Assembly: GCF_004762045.1 (NCBI RefSeq) | Contig: NZ_SJOM01000007.1 | Location: forward strand, 5,977,565 to 6,041,564 | Reading direction: 5' to 3' | DNA length: 64,000 bases | From: Mycobacterium sp. DL99 | Lineage (GTDB): Bacteria; Actinomycetota; Actinomycetes; Mycobacteriales; Mycobacteriaceae | Part shown: piece after piece, positions 1-8,467 of the stretch | Position numbering within the stretch: the first letter of the stretch is position 1 | Layout of the letters: every line of letters starts with the position of its first letter | The notes under the pieces: generated by a model | Told to the model about the DNA's origin: nothing | The model's input: only the letters and a program-made list of their open reading frames with translations | Database searches by the model: none | Program-made: the position numbers and the translations under genes

Positions 1-916
1 CGAGGATGACACCGGCCAGAAGGCCTGCGGTCAGCAGGGCCATCCGGACGCGGGAGCGACGGGGCGCGGGCGGCGGGGGTGAAGCCGGCAGCAGCAGGGT
101 CGCGGGCCGCGCCGGTGGCGCAGCCTGCAGGGCAGCCCGCATCTCGGCGGCATCGGCGAAGCGGTAGGCCGGATCCCGCGCCATCGCGCGTTCCAGCACG
201 CGGATCAGAACCGGATCGACGTCCGGACGCAGCACCCCGATCGGCACCAGCGGCTCCTCCAGAACAGCCCGCATGGTGGCCACGGGGTTGTCGCGTTCGA
301 ACGGAAGCCGCCTGGTCAATGCCTCGTATCCGAGCACGCCGAGGGCGTACAGATCATCCGACGGCGACGCCGGCCGGCCGGTAATCCGTTGTGGGCTAAG
401 GTAGTTCGCGGTGCCGAAGACCATCCCGACGCGGGTGTGGGCGGCCCCGTCGGTCTTGGCGATTCCGAAGTCGGCGAGCTTGGCGGTACCGGACGCGGTG
501 ATCAGGACGTTGCCGGGTTTGATGTCGCGGTGCAGGATTCCTGCCTCGTGTGCTGCGGTCAGCGCACCGAGCAGGTCGGCCAGCACCCAGCGCACGCGGT
601 CAGCGGACAGCGGTCCGGCCGCGATCTCCTCGGCCAGAGTGGGCCCGGGCAGCCGCTCCATCACGATGTACGGCGTCCCGCGGTCTTCACCGCTGTCGTG
701 GACCGCGACGATGTTCGGGTGGTTCAGCGCGGCGGCGGCCCGCGCCTCGTTCTCGAACCGCCGACGCGTCACCTCGTCGGCGGCCAGGGCCGGATAGAGC
801 AGTTTGACCGCGACCGGACGCGACAGCCTGGTGTCCCAGCCATCGTGCACCTCGGCCATGCCGCCGCGGCCGAGCACGCCGCGTAGCTCGTAGCGGCCGC
901 CGAGCGCCGCCGTCAT
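1..916 (-). CDS. Serine/threonine protein kinase, Pkn family (3' end outside window)
   Basis: The gene reads leftward from an ATG at 914-916, preceded by a strong GGAGGGGAG ribosome binding site, and runs off the left edge, so the C-terminus is missing. The visible 305 codons hold a complete Hanks-type kinase domain: glycine loop (GRGGMAEV), catalytic lysine in VAVKLL, HRDIKPGN catalytic loop and DFGIAK metal-binding motif. A proline/arginine-rich linker follows, and a hydrophobic segment starts at the very edge, as expected for a membrane-anchored mycobacterial kinase with an extracytoplasmic sensor. The usual APE motif after the activation loop reads as SPQ. Which Pkn this is cannot be decided without the sensor domain. 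Confidence 0.9.
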   Translation of the reverse strand, partial: MTAALGGRYELRGVLGRGGMAEVHDGWDTRLSRPVAVKLLYPALAADEVTRRRFENEARAAAALNHPNIVAVHDSGEDRGTPYIVMERLPGPTLAEEIAAGPLSADRVRWVLADLLGALTAAHEAGILHRDIKPGNVLITASGTAKLADFGIAKTDGAAHTRVGMVFGTANYLSPQRITGRPASPSDDLYALGVLGYEALTRRLPFERDNPVATMRAVLEEPLVPIGVLRPDVDPVLIRVLERAMARDPAYRFADAAEMRAALQAAPPARPATLLLPASPPPPAPRRSRVRMALLTAGLLAGVIL

Positions 917-985
917 ATTTCTCCCCTCCGGAAATGGGCTTGCAACCCAGTATCCCGCAGTGCCGTTCTGCGGCATGCTGGCACC

Positions 986-1483
986 ATGCCCCGGTTCACG
1001 CTGGAACCCGCCGATCCCGATTTCTTCACGACGGCGCCGCACATCTTCGCCTATCACAAGCGCTTCGCCGCACCGCCCGAAAAGGTGTGGGAGTCGCTGG
1101 TATCCGACGAGTCCCTAGCTGCGTGGGGTCCGTCGGTCACCAAGGTGAACTGGTTGACGCCGCGGCCCTTCGGTGTCGGCAGCTCCCGTGAAGTGACGCT
1201 GGCACCCGGGGTGGTCCGGGTGCATGAGACGTTCTTCCGCTGGGAGGAGGGCCGCCGCTACTCGTTCACCGTTGATCACGCCAACATTCCGTCGTTGCGC
1301 CGGTTCGCCGAGGACTACCTGGTCGAACCAGCGGGCGACGGACAGACACAGTTCACCTGGATCGTCGCGATCGAGCCGAAGCCGCTGTTCGCGCTGCCGT
1401 TCAAGGGGCTGGCGCCGGTGGTCAAGGCGGCGTTCGGGCGACTGGCCTCCGACGGCGGGCGTTATTTCGCCAAGCAGGTGTGA
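986..1483 (+). CDS. SRPBCC-family protein (polyketide cyclase/dehydrase-like)
   Basis: A 165-aa protein with the layout of the START/Bet v1-like SRPBCC fold: an N-terminal strand carrying a phenylalanine-rich AYHKRFAAPPEKVW segment, a central beta-sheet region and a long C-terminal helix (about residues 130-165). Such proteins bind hydrophobic ligands in a cavity, and the ligand cannot be read from sequence. The gene is divergent from the kinase (69 bp apart) and lies 36 bp upstream of the thioesterase gene. The family call is fairly safe; the biochemical role is unknown. Confidence 0.75.
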   Translation: MPRFTLEPADPDFFTTAPHIFAYHKRFAAPPEKVWESLVSDESLAAWGPSVTKVNWLTPRPFGVGSSREVTLAPGVVRVHETFFRWEEGRRYSFTVDHANIPSLRRFAEDYLVEPAGDGQTQFTWIVAIEPKPLFALPFKGLAPVVKAAFGRLASDGGRYFAKQV

Positions 1484-1519
1484 GCGAAGCCCCAACCAAG
1501 CAGTTGATAGCCTCGGCCG

Positions 1520-2314
1520 ATGGCCGCGCTGAGCTGGATCGCCCAACTGTTGCAGTTCGACCGTCACGGCGATGACTTCTGCATTCGCGAACCACGCAGA
1601 GGGGCGACCGAGCGGCTGTTCGGCGGCCTGATCGCGGCGCAGTCGCTGGCAGTGGCCGGGGCCACCGTGGATGACGGCAAGCTGCCACAGTCGCTGCACG
1701 CCTACTTCGTCCGGGGCGGCAGCTACAACGCCGACGTCGAATTCCACGTCGACCGCACCCGCGACGGGCGCGCGTTCGCCACCCGGCACGTCACCGCCAG
1801 CCAGGACGGCAAGGTCATCCTGGAGATGATGGCCTCGTTCCACCAGCCCGAGCCGGGTCTGGACTGGTCCCCCGAGACTCCGCCGGCCTTGGAGTTCGAC
1901 GCGGCCAGCCCCAAGCACGATGTCATGGATTTCGGTGACAAGTTCGACCTGCGCACCATGCCCACCGACCACTCCGAGTTCGCGATCTCGCCGTTCTGGA
2001 TCCGCACACAGCACGAGATCGAGGACGATCCGCTGATCCGGGCCTGCACCCTGACGTTTCTGTCCGACCTCGGACCGGTCCCCTCGGCGCTTCCGCCGTC
2101 GGTCCCGCTGCGGTCCGATCTCGGCTTCGCCGCCAGCCTCGACCACTCGATCTGGTTCCATCGCCCGTTCGTGCCCCGCGGCTGGCACCGTTACGAGTTG
2201 GAGTCGGCGAACCACAACGATTCCCGTGGGCTGGCTCGCGGCTCGCTCTACGACGCTGCGGGCACGCTGATCGCCAGCGTCAGCCAGGAAGCGCTCTGGC
2301 GGATCCCCGTCTGA
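1520..2314 (+). CDS. tesB: Acyl-CoA thioesterase II (TesB family)
   Basis: A 264-aa double hot-dog thioesterase that hydrolyses acyl-CoA to free fatty acid and CoA. The N-terminal hot-dog contains the family segment ERLFGGLIAAQSLAVA (about residues 31-46) and the HAYFVRGG strand; the C-terminal half has the SLDHSIWFHRPF segment (about residues 208-219) typical of TesB. Length fits the family (about 280 aa). A TAGCCT box at 1508-1513 lies 6 bp before the ATG, so the transcript could be leaderless, which is common in mycobacteria. It converges with the YqeY gene 6 bp away. Confidence 0.85.
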   Translation: MAALSWIAQLLQFDRHGDDFCIREPRRGATERLFGGLIAAQSLAVAGATVDDGKLPQSLHAYFVRGGSYNADVEFHVDRTRDGRAFATRHVTASQDGKVILEMMASFHQPEPGLDWSPETPPALEFDAASPKHDVMDFGDKFDLRTMPTDHSEFAISPFWIRTQHEIEDDPLIRACTLTFLSDLGPVPSALPPSVPLRSDLGFAASLDHSIWFHRPFVPRGWHRYELESANHNDSRGLARGSLYDAAGTLIASVSQEALWRIPV

Positions 2315-2320
2315 GCCGCG

Positions 2321-2785
2321 CTACAGCCGCGCCTTGACCGCCGAGGAAAGCCGCGCACCGTCGGCCTTGCCCGCCGCAATTGCCGTGGCGGCCTTCATCA
2401 CCTGGCCCATCTGACGCATGCCGGGGCGCTCCCCGATCTGCTCGGCGACCTGTGCGATTGCGGTGTCGGCGACGTCGGCGAGTTCGGCGTCGGTCAACGG
2501 GGTGGGCAGGTACTCGTCGATGACGCGGGCCTCGGCGTGCTCGTTGGCCGCCAGTTCGCCGCGGCCGTTCTGGGTATAGATCTCGGCCGCCTCGCCGCGC
2601 TTCTTCGATTCGCGGGCCAGCACCGCGATCACCTCGGCATCGGACAGCTCGCGAGCCTGCTTGCCCGAGACCTCCTCGCTTCCGATCGCGGCCAACACCA
2701 TCCGCAGGGTTGCGGTGCGCAACTTGTCCTGCGACTTCATCGCGCTGGTCAGATCCGCGCGCAGCTTGTCCTTGAGCTCGGCCAT
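2321..2785 (-). CDS. GatB/YqeY domain protein
   Basis: A 154-aa protein matching the YqeY family, which resembles the tail domain of the GatB amidotransferase subunit. The N-terminal helix (LKDKLRADLTSAMKSQDK) and the C-terminal segment (GMRQMGQVMKAATAIAAGKADG) are diagnostic. The family is thought to bind tRNA or assist tRNA-dependent amidation, but its role is not firmly known. It resembles M. tuberculosis Rv3688c, and the neighbours keep that gene order. It lies 20 bp downstream of the SIMPL gene on the same strand. Confidence 0.85.
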   Translation of the reverse strand: MAELKDKLRADLTSAMKSQDKLRTATLRMVLAAIGSEEVSGKQARELSDAEVIAVLARESKKRGEAAEIYTQNGRGELAANEHAEARVIDEYLPTPLTDAELADVADTAIAQVAEQIGERPGMRQMGQVMKAATAIAAGKADGARLSSAVKARL

Positions 2786-2805
2786 AGCGTCAACCTACGC
2801 TGCGA

Positions 2806-3480
2806 CTAGCCCTCGCCCGCCACGAATTTCGCATCGACCGATATCGCGACCTCGATATCGGCGGGTGAAAAGTCCAGTTCTGGCGCACCACCACCGCGGG
2901 TGGTGGCCATCGCCCGCAGGGCCCGCGGGGGCGACGAGTCCTCGGGCGGCCGACTCACCATGCCGGCATCGCCGATCACCACCGGCCGGACCGGCCCGAG
3001 GCCCAGTGCGTCGGAATAACGCTGGGCCCGGGTGACGGCGTCCCGCACGGCGGCGGTGTGCACCTCGACGACGAGTTCGTCGCGATGTTCTGCGGTCAGT
3101 GCCCATTCGATCCGCGACAACGCGAACCCGCCGGTCTCGGTGACGTGGCCGCCGACCCACCGCGACAGCGCGGTGAAATCGCTGAATTTGACCTTGATGT
3201 CGACGCTGGCATGGTGCACCAGCGGCAGCTGCTTGCCCTCGTTGTTCCAGGGGCGGTCGGCCCAAGTACGCACCTGGCCGGTGGACCACCAGGTGACCGG
3301 GCCGCCATCGGGGTTGTGTAGCGGTGTGATCGAGGATTTCACCGCGTCCATGTCGCGGACCACCCGCTGGTACACCGGCTCGATGGCCGGGCCTTCGTAG
3401 CCGAGGGTGGCGTGGACCGTCGCACGTTCGGGCGGCTGAAAGGCGGAGAACGACCCGCGCACGATGATCTCGGTCGGCAT
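2806..3480 (-). CDS. SIMPL (DUF541) domain protein
   Basis: The open frame begins at 3687, but I choose the ATG at 3478-3480, giving 224 aa, because the conserved SIMPL start (PTEIIVRGSFSAFQPPERAT) follows at once and the upstream stretch is the shadow of the divergent gene. SIMPL proteins have a repeated alpha/beta fold; most are periplasmic or membrane linked and of uncertain function. This copy has no obvious signal peptide. It is divergent from the membrane protein gene at 3520, with 39 bp between the starts holding both promoters. Confidence 0.75.
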   Translation of the reverse strand: MPTEIIVRGSFSAFQPPERATVHATLGYEGPAIEPVYQRVVRDMDAVKSSITPLHNPDGGPVTWWSTGQVRTWADRPWNNEGKQLPLVHHASVDIKVKFSDFTALSRWVGGHVTETGGFALSRIEWALTAEHRDELVVEVHTAAVRDAVTRAQRYSDALGLGPVRPVVIGDAGMVSRPPEDSSPPRALRAMATTRGGGAPELDFSPADIEVAISVDAKFVAGEG

Positions 3481-3519
3481 GCCCACACCGTAGTTGCTGA
3501 CGGGAACTACGGTGAAGGG

Positions 3520-4491
3520 ATGACGAGCGGTCGGCCTTATCTCGGGAGCGTCATCCCGCTTCGTCCGTTGAGCCTGACCGACATCTTCAACGGCGCGGTC
3601 GCCTACGTCCGCACCAACCCGAAAGCGACGCTGGGGCTTGCCACCGTGGTCGTGCTCGCCTCGCAGATCATCACGCTCGCACTGCAAGTCGGGCCGTTGT
3701 CCGCGCTCGGCGAATTCGACTCCACGCTGCAGGGCGAGGCGCCGTCCGCCGGGGCGATCGCGGCGTTCGCCGGTGGTGCGTTCACCGGCATCGTGGTCAC
3801 CACGCTGGCCTCACTTCTGCTCAGCGGCATGCTCACGGTGGTCATCGGCCGCTCGGTGTTCGGTGGAAGCATCACGGTCGGTGAGGCCTGGCAGCGGCTG
3901 CGCGGCCGGTTACCCGCGCTGATCGGGCTGACCGCGTTACAGGCCATGGCGTTGGCCGTCGTTGCCGGCGGCGTCGCCATCGTCATCGTCGGTGCGAGCG
4001 CCCTCGGCGGCGGCCTGGCCGCGTTCGCGGTCGGCGCGCTGTTGGTGCCGCTGGCGCTGCTCGGCGTGCTCTACGTGTCGACGGTTCTGTTGTTCGCCCC
4101 CGCGGTGATCGTCTTGGAGCACCTCGGCATCGTCGCGGCGGTCAGGCGCTCATTCACGTTGGTGAACAAGGATTTCTGGCGTGTGTTCGGCATCTGGGTG
4201 CTGGCCACGATCGTGGCCGCGGTGATCGGCTGGGGAGTGGGTGCGCCGTTCAACGTGGCCGGGGAGATCATGACGATGGTCGCCGACGGCCCCACGATGC
4301 CGGCGCTGATCCTGAGCACCGTCGGTGCCGCGATCGGGCAGATCGTCACCGCACCGTTCAGCGCGGGCGTGGTGGTGCTGCTGTATGCCGATCGCCGGTT
4401 CCGGGCCGAGGCGTTCGATCTGATGCTGGCGACGGGTGCGGGTGCACCGGTCGAGACCGCCGACCAACTATGGCTGCCCCGGACCATCTGA
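3520..4491 (+). CDS. Polytopic membrane protein, first gene of a MoxR/DUF58 operon
   Basis: A 323-aa membrane protein starting at ATG 3520 behind GTGAAGGG. About six hydrophobic helices are visible (for example around residues 35-55, 95-125, 150-180, 185-215, 240-265 and 285-315). The N-terminal PLRPLSLTDIFNGAV segment matches actinobacterial proteins related to the membrane domain of glycerophosphoryl diester phosphodiesterases (Rv3689-like); no catalytic domain is present. It is followed after 1 bp by the DUF4129 gene and heads a chain of overlapping genes to 8467. A role in envelope stress or complex assembly is inferred only from the MoxR neighbourhood. Confidence 0.7.
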   Translation: MTSGRPYLGSVIPLRPLSLTDIFNGAVAYVRTNPKATLGLATVVVLASQIITLALQVGPLSALGEFDSTLQGEAPSAGAIAAFAGGAFTGIVVTTLASLLLSGMLTVVIGRSVFGGSITVGEAWQRLRGRLPALIGLTALQAMALAVVAGGVAIVIVGASALGGGLAAFAVGALLVPLALLGVLYVSTVLLFAPAVIVLEHLGIVAAVRRSFTLVNKDFWRVFGIWVLATIVAAVIGWGVGAPFNVAGEIMTMVADGPTMPALILSTVGAAIGQIVTAPFSAGVVVLLYADRRFRAEAFDLMLATGAGAPVETADQLWLPRTI

Positions 4492-4492
4492 G

Positions 4493-5080
4493 GTGACGAG
4501 CATCGACATCGACCGGGACGCGGCGCACGACGCTGCGCAGAACGAACTGACCAAGCCGATCTACCCTCGGGCGTCACCGATCGATCAGATCGGCGAGTGG
4601 CTCAAAGATCTGCTGTACCGGATCACCGCCGCGGGTTCCACGATTCCCGGTGGCTGGTTCACCATCTCGGTGCTGGTGATCCTCATCGTGGTGGCCGTTG
4701 TGGTGGCGGTGCGGATCGCGCGTCGCACGATGCGGACCTCCCGTACCGCGGACCAGGCCCTGTTCGGCAGCCAGGAGCTCAGCGCCGCACAGCACCGGTC
4801 GATCGCTGAACAATATGCCGCACAAGGCGATTGGTCGGCGGCGATCCGGCATCGGGTCCGCGCGCTGGCCCGCCACCTTGAGGAAACCGGCGTGCTCGAC
4901 GCCGTCCCCGGGCGCACCGCGACCGAACTCGCCCGCGACGCCGCGGCAGCACTGCCCAGCCTGTCGGCCGAACTATTCAGCGCGGCAACCACATTCAACG
5001 ACGTCACCTACGGTGAGCAGCCGGGCACCGAATCGGCCTACCGGGCCATCGCAGCGCTCGACGAAGTGGTCCCCGCATGA
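4493..5080 (+). CDS. DUF4129 domain membrane protein
   Basis: A 195-aa protein from the GTG at 4493, 1 bp after the preceding stop. It has one clear transmembrane helix (about residues 54-76, FTISVLVILIVVAVVVAV) and a cytoplasmic helical DUF4129 domain with the pattern AAIRHRVRALARHLEETG, ending in a YGEQPGTESAY segment. It resembles Rv3690. DUF4129 proteins accompany MoxR ATPases and DUF58 proteins in many actinobacteria; the molecular role is not known. Its stop overlaps the next start (ATGA). Confidence 0.75.
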   Translation: MTSIDIDRDAAHDAAQNELTKPIYPRASPIDQIGEWLKDLLYRITAAGSTIPGGWFTISVLVILIVVAVVVAVRIARRTMRTSRTADQALFGSQELSAAQHRSIAEQYAAQGDWSAAIRHRVRALARHLEETGVLDAVPGRTATELARDAAAALPSLSAELFSAATTFNDVTYGEQPGTESAYRAIAALDEVVPA

Positions 5081-6189
5081 GAGAGCGTCTTCGCACGGCC
5101 CGCTGGGTGCTGCTGACATTCGTCGTCATCGTCGTGCTGGCGGTCGCGACGGTCTACCTGACCGCCCCACGCCCGGGTGGGGTGATGGATCCCGAGTCGA
5201 CTTCGCCGGACGGGACGCACGCGTTGGTCAGCCTGCTGCGCGACCACGGTGTCGAGGTGGTCATCGCCGACACCGCCGACGAGGCACAGCGGGCCGCGCG
5301 CCCCGGCACCCTGCTTGTGGTGGCGCAGACCATGTTCCTGGCCAGCCAAGAAACCGTGGCCCGGCTGACCGATGCCCCCGGCGACCTGCTGCTCGTGGCG
5401 CCCTCAGGGCTCACCAGGGAGAAGCTGGCCCCGCAGGTCCGGCTCGACACGCCCACGGAGTTCGGCGGCGGCGAGCCGGATTGCGAGCTGCCCGAGGCAA
5501 ATCGGGCCGGCCGGACACAGCTGGGCACCACCGATACCTATGCCGCCGCCGGAAGTACCCCGGTAACCCTCTGTTACGACGGCGCACTGGCCCGCTACCA
5601 CGACGGGCCGCGCACCGTGACCGTGGTCGGCACCGGCGACTTCATGACGAACTCACGTCTGCTCAAAGAGGGCAACGCCGCCTTGGCGATGAATCTGGCC
5701 GGCACCGCGCCACGGGTGATCTGGTATGCACCACAGCATTTCGAGGCCAGTTCGACCGGTGACGGCAAGTTGTCGGATCTGATGCCGCCGCAGGTCCGGT
5801 GGATCGTCCTGCAGCTGTGTCTGGTGGTGGCGCTACTGGCGGTGGCGCGGGCCCGGCGCCTCGGCCCATTGGTGGCAGAATCCCTGCCGGTCGTGGTCCG
5901 CGCCTCGGAGACCGTCGAGGGCCGTGGGCGGTTGTACCGCTCCCGCCGGGCGCGCGACCGGGCCGCCGACGCGTTGCGCACCGGGGCGCTGGGCCGGCTG
6001 TTGCCGAGACTCGGCTTGAACACCGCAGCGCCACCGCGGGCCGTCGCGGCCGCTGTCGCCGCGCGCTGCGGCACCGCCGCGAACTCGGCCGGCTACATCC
6101 TGTTCGGCCCGCCCCCGGCCACCGACGCCGAACTCGTCCACCTCGCACACCAACTCGACGATATCGAAAGGCAGGTCGCACACTCGTGA
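5077..6189 (+). CDS. DUF4350 domain membrane protein
   Basis: A 370-aa protein with an N-terminal transmembrane helix (about residues 10-30), an extracytoplasmic DUF4350 domain (about 35-240) containing the SPDGTHALVSLLRDHGVEV segment, and a second helix (about 245-262) followed by an arginine-rich cytoplasmic tail. The fold resembles a degenerate glutamine-amidotransferase-like or GldG-type domain. It overlaps its neighbours by 4 bp on both sides and is therefore translationally coupled to DUF4129 and MoxR. It resembles Rv3691. Function unknown. Confidence 0.75.
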   Translation: MRERLRTARWVLLTFVVIVVLAVATVYLTAPRPGGVMDPESTSPDGTHALVSLLRDHGVEVVIADTADEAQRAARPGTLLVVAQTMFLASQETVARLTDAPGDLLLVAPSGLTREKLAPQVRLDTPTEFGGGEPDCELPEANRAGRTQLGTTDTYAAAGSTPVTLCYDGALARYHDGPRTVTVVGTGDFMTNSRLLKEGNAALAMNLAGTAPRVIWYAPQHFEASSTGDGKLSDLMPPQVRWIVLQLCLVVALLAVARARRLGPLVAESLPVVVRASETVEGRGRLYRSRRARDRAADALRTGALGRLLPRLGLNTAAPPRAVAAAVAARCGTAANSAGYILFGPPPATDAELVHLAHQLDDIERQVAHS

Positions 6190-7145
6190 CTCAGCCCACC
6201 TCCGACCAGGCCCGTGAAGCGCTGCTGGCCCTGCGCAACGAGATCGCGAAGGTGGTGGTCGGTCAGGACGCCGTGATCAGCGGACTGGTGGTGGCGCTGC
6301 TGTGCCGCGGGCACGTGCTGCTGGAGGGGGTACCCGGTGTGGCCAAGACGCTGCTGGTGCGCACGCTGGCCGCGGCCCTGCAACTGGAGTTCAAGCGGGT
6401 GCAGTTCACACCGGACCTGATGCCCGGCGACGTCACGGGCTCGCTGGTGTACGACGCGCGCACCGCCGAGTTCGAGTTCCGCTCCGGCCCGGTGTTCACC
6501 AATCTGCTGTTGGCCGACGAGATCAACCGGACACCGCCGAAAACCCAAGCGGCACTTCTGGAGGCCATGGAGGAGCGTCAGGTCAGCGTCGACGGCCTGC
6601 CGCGTCCGCTGCCCGACCCGTTCATCGTCGCTGCGACCCAGAACCCGATCGAGTACGAGGGCACCTACCAGCTGCCCGAGGCTCAGCTGGACCGCTTTCT
6701 GTTGAAGCTCACGGTGCCGCTGCCGCCGCGGGATCAGGAGATCGCCATCCTGGGCCGGCACGCGCAGGGGTTCGACCCGCGTGACCTGTCGGCCGTACAG
6801 CCGGTGGCCGGGGCTGCTGAGCTGGCGGCCGCCCGAGATGCGGTGCGGCAGGTGCTGGCCGGCGACGAGGTGCTGGGGTACATCGTCGACATCGTCGGGG
6901 CCACCCGGCATTCCCCGTCACTGCAGCTCGGCGTGTCACCGCGTGGCGCGACCGCACTGCTGGGTACGTCACGGTCCTGGGCGTGGCTCTCCGGCCGCAA
7001 CTACGTCACCCCCGACGACGTCAAGGCGATGGCGCGGTCCACGCTGCGCCACCGGGTGGCGCTGCGCCCGGAGGCCGAGCTGGAGGGTGCCACCGCCGAC
7101 GGAGTGCTGGACGGCATCCTGGCCGCTGTTCCGGTACCGCGCTGA
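6186..7145 (+). CDS. moxR: MoxR-family AAA+ ATPase
   Basis: A 319-aa AAA+ ATPase starting at the GTG that overlaps the previous stop (GTGA). Walker A reads GVPGVAKT, Walker B LLADEINRTPPKTQAALLEAMEE, and sensor 1 ATQNPIEYEGTYQLPEAQLDRF; all are MoxR hallmarks. MoxR ATPases act as chaperones that mature or insert metal or cofactor into partner proteins, often with DUF58/von Willebrand-like partners encoded next door, as here. The order matches M. tuberculosis moxR2 (Rv3692). The substrate cannot be read from the sequence. Confidence 0.9.
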   Translation: MTQPTSDQAREALLALRNEIAKVVVGQDAVISGLVVALLCRGHVLLEGVPGVAKTLLVRTLAAALQLEFKRVQFTPDLMPGDVTGSLVYDARTAEFEFRSGPVFTNLLLADEINRTPPKTQAALLEAMEERQVSVDGLPRPLPDPFIVAATQNPIEYEGTYQLPEAQLDRFLLKLTVPLPPRDQEIAILGRHAQGFDPRDLSAVQPVAGAAELAAARDAVRQVLAGDEVLGYIVDIVGATRHSPSLQLGVSPRGATALLGTSRSWAWLSGRNYVTPDDVKAMARSTLRHRVALRPEAELEGATADGVLDGILAAVPVPR

Positions 7146-8467
7146 TGATTCTCACCGGCCGCGCCGGTCTGGTGGCCCTGGTCTGTGTGCTGCCGATCGC
7201 GTTGGCCCCCTGGCCGGCAACGGCTTTCGCGGTGTTGGGGACGCTGCTGACCGTGGCCGTGGCCGCCGATGTGGCGCTGGCCGGCCGGATCGGCGGACTG
7301 CGCCTGGCCCGCGGCGGTGAGTCCACCGCACGCCTGGGCCAGACGGTCGACGCGGTGCTCAGCGTGCACAACACCGGACGCCGCCCGGTGCGCGGCGCGA
7401 TTCGCGACGCCTGGCCGCCCAGCGCGTCGGCGCAGCCACGCTCGCACCAGGTGAACATCGCTGCCGGACAGCAGGTTTCCCTGGCCACCCGGTTGCATCC
7501 GGTGCGACGCGGTGACCAACGCAGCGAGCTGGTCACGGTGCGCTCGATCGGCCCGTTGGGGTTGGCGGGGCGGCAACGTTCGCAGCGGCTGCCCGGGCAG
7601 GTACGCATCCTGCCGCCGTTCCTGTCCCGCAAGCACCTGCCGTCCCGGCTGGCCAGGCTGCGGCAGCTGGACGGTGCGGTACCGGTGTTGATCCGCGGTC
7701 AGGGCACCGAATTCGACTCCCTGCGTGAATATGTGGTCGGCGACGATGTCCGCTCCATCGACTGGCGGGCCACTGCACGGCGCGCCGACGTGGTGGTGCG
7801 TACCTGGCGCCCGGAGCGCGACCGGCGGGTGGTGATCGTGCTCGACACCGGACGTACCTCGGCCGGCCGGGTCGGGGTGGACCCGACCTCGCTGGATCCG
7901 GGCGGGTGGCCGCGACTGGACTGGTCGATGGACGCGGCGCTGCTGCTGGCGGCCCTGGCCTCGCGGGCGGGCGATCACGTCGACTTCCTGGCCATCGACC
8001 GCATCACCCGCGCCGGGGTGTGGGGCGCCTCGCGCACCGAACTACTGGCCTCACTCGTCGCGGCGATGGCACCGATACAGCCGGCGCTGGTGGAATCCGA
8101 TGCCACCGCAATGGTTTCGGCGGTGTTGCGCCGGGTGCGGGGCCGGGCCCTGGTGGTGCTGCTGACCGATCTGAATGCCTCGGCCCTCGATGAGGGATTG
8201 ATGACGGTTCTGCCGCAACTGTCGGCGCGCCATCAGGTGCTGCTGGCCGCGGTCGCCGATCCACGGGTGGACCAGTTGGCCGCCGGTCGTTCCGATGCCG
8301 CACAGGTTTATGACGCCGCCGCCGCCGAGCGGGCCCGTAATGACCGCCGGGCCATCGCCTCGCGGTTGCGGGGGCACGGTGTCGATGTGGTCGACGCTCG
8401 GCCGGAAGACCTGGCGCCGGCGCTGGCCGACCACTACCTGGCGATGAAGGCGGCAGGCAAGCTCTAA
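7145..8467 (+). CDS. DUF58 protein (MoxR partner)
   Basis: A 440-aa protein whose ATG overlaps the MoxR stop by one base. Two N-terminal membrane helices (about residues 5-50) are followed by a beta-rich region and the DUF58 signature GTEFDSLREYVVGDDVRSIDWRA split across about residues 183-205. The C-terminal half has a von Willebrand A-like fold (VVIVLDTG, LLTDLNASALDEG). It resembles Rv3693. It probably binds the MoxR hexamer as a client or adaptor. It converges with the SpoIIM-like gene and overlaps its end by 4 bp. Confidence 0.85.
   Translation: MILTGRAGLVALVCVLPIALAPWPATAFAVLGTLLTVAVAADVALAGRIGGLRLARGGESTARLGQTVDAVLSVHNTGRRPVRGAIRDAWPPSASAQPRSHQVNIAAGQQVSLATRLHPVRRGDQRSELVTVRSIGPLGLAGRQRSQRLPGQVRILPPFLSRKHLPSRLARLRQLDGAVPVLIRGQGTEFDSLREYVVGDDVRSIDWRATARRADVVVRTWRPERDRRVVIVLDTGRTSAGRVGVDPTSLDPGGWPRLDWSMDAALLLAALASRAGDHVDFLAIDRITRAGVWGASRTELLASLVAAMAPIQPALVESDATAMVSAVLRRVRGRALVVLLTDLNASALDEGLMTVLPQLSARHQVLLAAVADPRVDQLAAGRSDAAQVYDAAAAERARNDRRAIASRLRGHGVDVVDARPEDLAPALADHYLAMKAAGKL

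Noticed and set aside
2806..3687. Longer SIMPL start at 3687
   Set aside because: It would overlap the divergent membrane protein gene and adds residues unlike the family; the ATG at 3480 fits.
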